Assembly: GCF_002245625.1 (NCBI RefSeq)
Contig: NZ_NOIG01000004.1
Coordinates: 817,861-881,860, forward strand
Direction: 5' to 3'
DNA length: 64,000 nt
Source of the DNA: Acidovorax kalamii
GTDB taxonomy: Bacteria; Pseudomonadota; Gammaproteobacteria; Burkholderiales; Burkholderiaceae_C
The position numbers were made by a program, and so were the translations under genes. Of this stretch, positions 62,998 to 64,000 are shown piece by piece (positions within the stretch are counted from its first letter, which is position 1; each line of letters begins with the position of its first letter). The notes under the pieces are model-generated. The model had not been told where the DNA came from. It was given only the letters and a program-made list of their open reading frames with translations, and made no database searches.

Positions 62998-64000
62998 CTA
63001 CCGCAGGTCGGCGGCAGCGGGCAGGTACAGGCCTTCGGCCGTGGTGATGGCCTGGGCTGCCCGTGCCGCACGGGCCGTGGCGATGGCCGTGGCCTCGGCC
63101 GCCATGGTGGCCAGCACCATCATGCCCAGGCTCTTGCCGCTGCGGCCCGTGCCCAGGCTGAAGAGGGTGTCGCCGTCGGACATGGTGTGCACCGGGTTGA
63201 TGCTGCGCGCCAGGCCATCGTGTGCGGCCACGGCCAGGCGGTGGGCCTGCACCTTGGTGATGACGGCATCGGTGGCCACCACGCCAATGGTGGTGTTGGT
63301 GCCCGCCAGCAGCGGCTGGGGCGGGTCGCCGCGCAGCAGGGCGCGGCGTGTGTCGCGCAGGCGCAGGCCGTCGTCGGTGCGGGCTCCGGCAATGACTTGT
63401 GCCGTGTCCGGGTCGATCACATCGCCCAGCGCATTGCAGGCGATGAGGGCGCCCACCGTGACGCCGTCCACGGTGACGGAGGCGGTGCCGATGCCACCCT
63501 TCATGGCACGCTGGATGCCGAAGATCTTGCCCAGCGCCGCGCCGGTGCCCGCGCCCACGTTGCCTTCGGCCGGGTCGGCGGTGGAGGCTGCCTCGCACGC
63601 CGCGTAGCCCGCTGCCGCATCGGGCCGCACGCGCATGTCGCCCACCAGCAGGTCGAACAGCACGGCGGCAGGCACGATGGGCAGGCGGCCCACGGCCACG
63701 TCAAAACCGATACCACGCTCTTCCAGCCAGCGCACAGCGCCCGTGGCGGCGTCCAGCCCCCAGGCGCTGCCACCCGCGAGCATGATGGCGTGCACCTGGT
63801 CCACCAGGTTGGAGGGGTGCAGCAGGTCCGTCTCGCGTGTGCCGGGGGCGGCGCCACGCACATCCACGCCAGCCACGGCGCCCTCGCGGGTGATGATGAC
63901 GGTGCAGCCCGTGGGGCGGCGGGTTTCGGTGAAGTGGCCGACCTCGATGCCGGCCACGCGGGTGATGCTGCCAGCGTCGCCAGCCAGTGTGTTGGAGGAA
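62998..64000 (-). CDS. P1 family peptidase (DmpA-like), N-terminus beyond the window
   Basis: The frame runs to the right edge with no stop; 333 residues are visible and only a few N-terminal ones seem missing (GSITRVAGIEVGHFTE continues upstream of GTG 63957). P1/DmpA aminopeptidases self-cleave before a Ser; here NTTIGVVATDA matches the autocleavage region. Also typical are RPTGCTVI, LAGGSAWGLDAATGAV and EGNVGAGTGAALGK. It likely cleaves N-terminal residues of small peptides or amides. The C-terminus is Ala-rich. Confidence 0.88.
   Translation of the reverse strand, partial: SSNTLAGDAGSITRVAGIEVGHFTETRRPTGCTVIITREGAVAGVDVRGAAPGTRETDLLHPSNLVDQVHAIMLAGGSAWGLDAATGAVRWLEERGIGFDVAVGRLPIVPAAVLFDLLVGDMRVRPDAAAGYAACEAASTADPAEGNVGAGTGAALGKIFGIQRAMKGGIGTASVTVDGVTVGALIACNALGDVIDPDTAQVIAGARTDDGLRLRDTRRALLRGDPPQPLLAGTNTTIGVVATDAVITKVQAHRLAVAAHDGLARSINPVHTMSDGDTLFSLGTGRSGKSLGMMVLATMAAEATAIATARAARAAQAITTAEGLYLPAAADLR

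Overview
The window is high-GC bacterial chromosome. Gene content and order point to a betaproteobacterium of the Comamonadaceae, close to Acidovorax. The signs are many solo Bug-type (TctC-like) periplasmic receptors, a PhaR repressor and 3-hydroxybutyrate dehydrogenase (PHB metabolism), an EF-P with Arg at position 32 beside its EarP rhamnosyltransferase, an OmpR/EnvZ-like pair, and a dispersed repeat with a GCTAT..ATAGC core. The taxonomic call is inference from proteins; no rRNA gene is present.

Layout. 1-3.0 kb: end of a D-glucarate operon (kdgD fragment, Bug receptor, gudD). 3.1-6.3 kb: a PadR regulator facing a FadH-type 2,4-dienoyl-CoA reductase and an NTF2-like protein, with two near-identical palindromes as likely operators. 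6.4-9.6 kb: EnvZ/OmpR-like pair and a SIMPL-domain protein. 9.7-16.3 kb: SDR/AraC pair, a small membrane protein, 3-hydroxybutyrate dehydrogenase, and an alpha/beta hydrolase translationally coupled to relA. 16.4-19.8 kb: tRNA-Val(GAC), phaR, rimO and efp. 20-26.4 kb: earP and a LysR regulator facing an operon of CoA-transferase, HMG-CoA-lyase-like enzyme and two Bug receptors. 26.5-33.1 kb: uvrC, pgsA, a tartrate/D-malate dehydrogenase, an HU gene with a good sigma70 promoter, tRNA-Val(TAC), ppiD and tRNA-His(GTG).

About 33.7-41.9 kb is an integrated mobile element. A P4-type tyrosine integrase lies just downstream of tRNA-Arg(TCT). Behind it, all on the minus strand, are an AlpA-like regulator, a winged-helix protein, a TOPRIM/DUF3987 primase-helicase, several small element proteins in tight overlapping arrangement, and two exported small proteins of lower GC at the far end. 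No capsid, tail or conjugation genes were seen, so it looks like a satellite or small genomic island. The gene between integrase and AlpA is split by an in-frame amber codon: coding sequence continues in the same frame for 111 codons after the TAG. Putative recombinase arm sites (AGTACC) occur at both ends.

42-64 kb is again chromosomal: a YbaL-type K+/H+ antiporter, an M14-type peptidase lipoprotein, an EEP-family nuclease/phosphatase, an NAD(P)-binding protein whose start lies inside the RGG tail of an RhlE helicase, ettA, a DUF1631 protein, a TAXI-TRAP receptor, a secreted EF-hand plus ricin-lectin pair, a CSS-EAL phosphodiesterase, two chemoreceptors and a P1-family peptidase that runs off the right edge.

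The best leads are the amber-interrupted island gene, the exported cargo pair, the recombinase-site arrays at both island ends, the paired PadR palindromes, and two copies of the dispersed repeat inside the earP reading frame.
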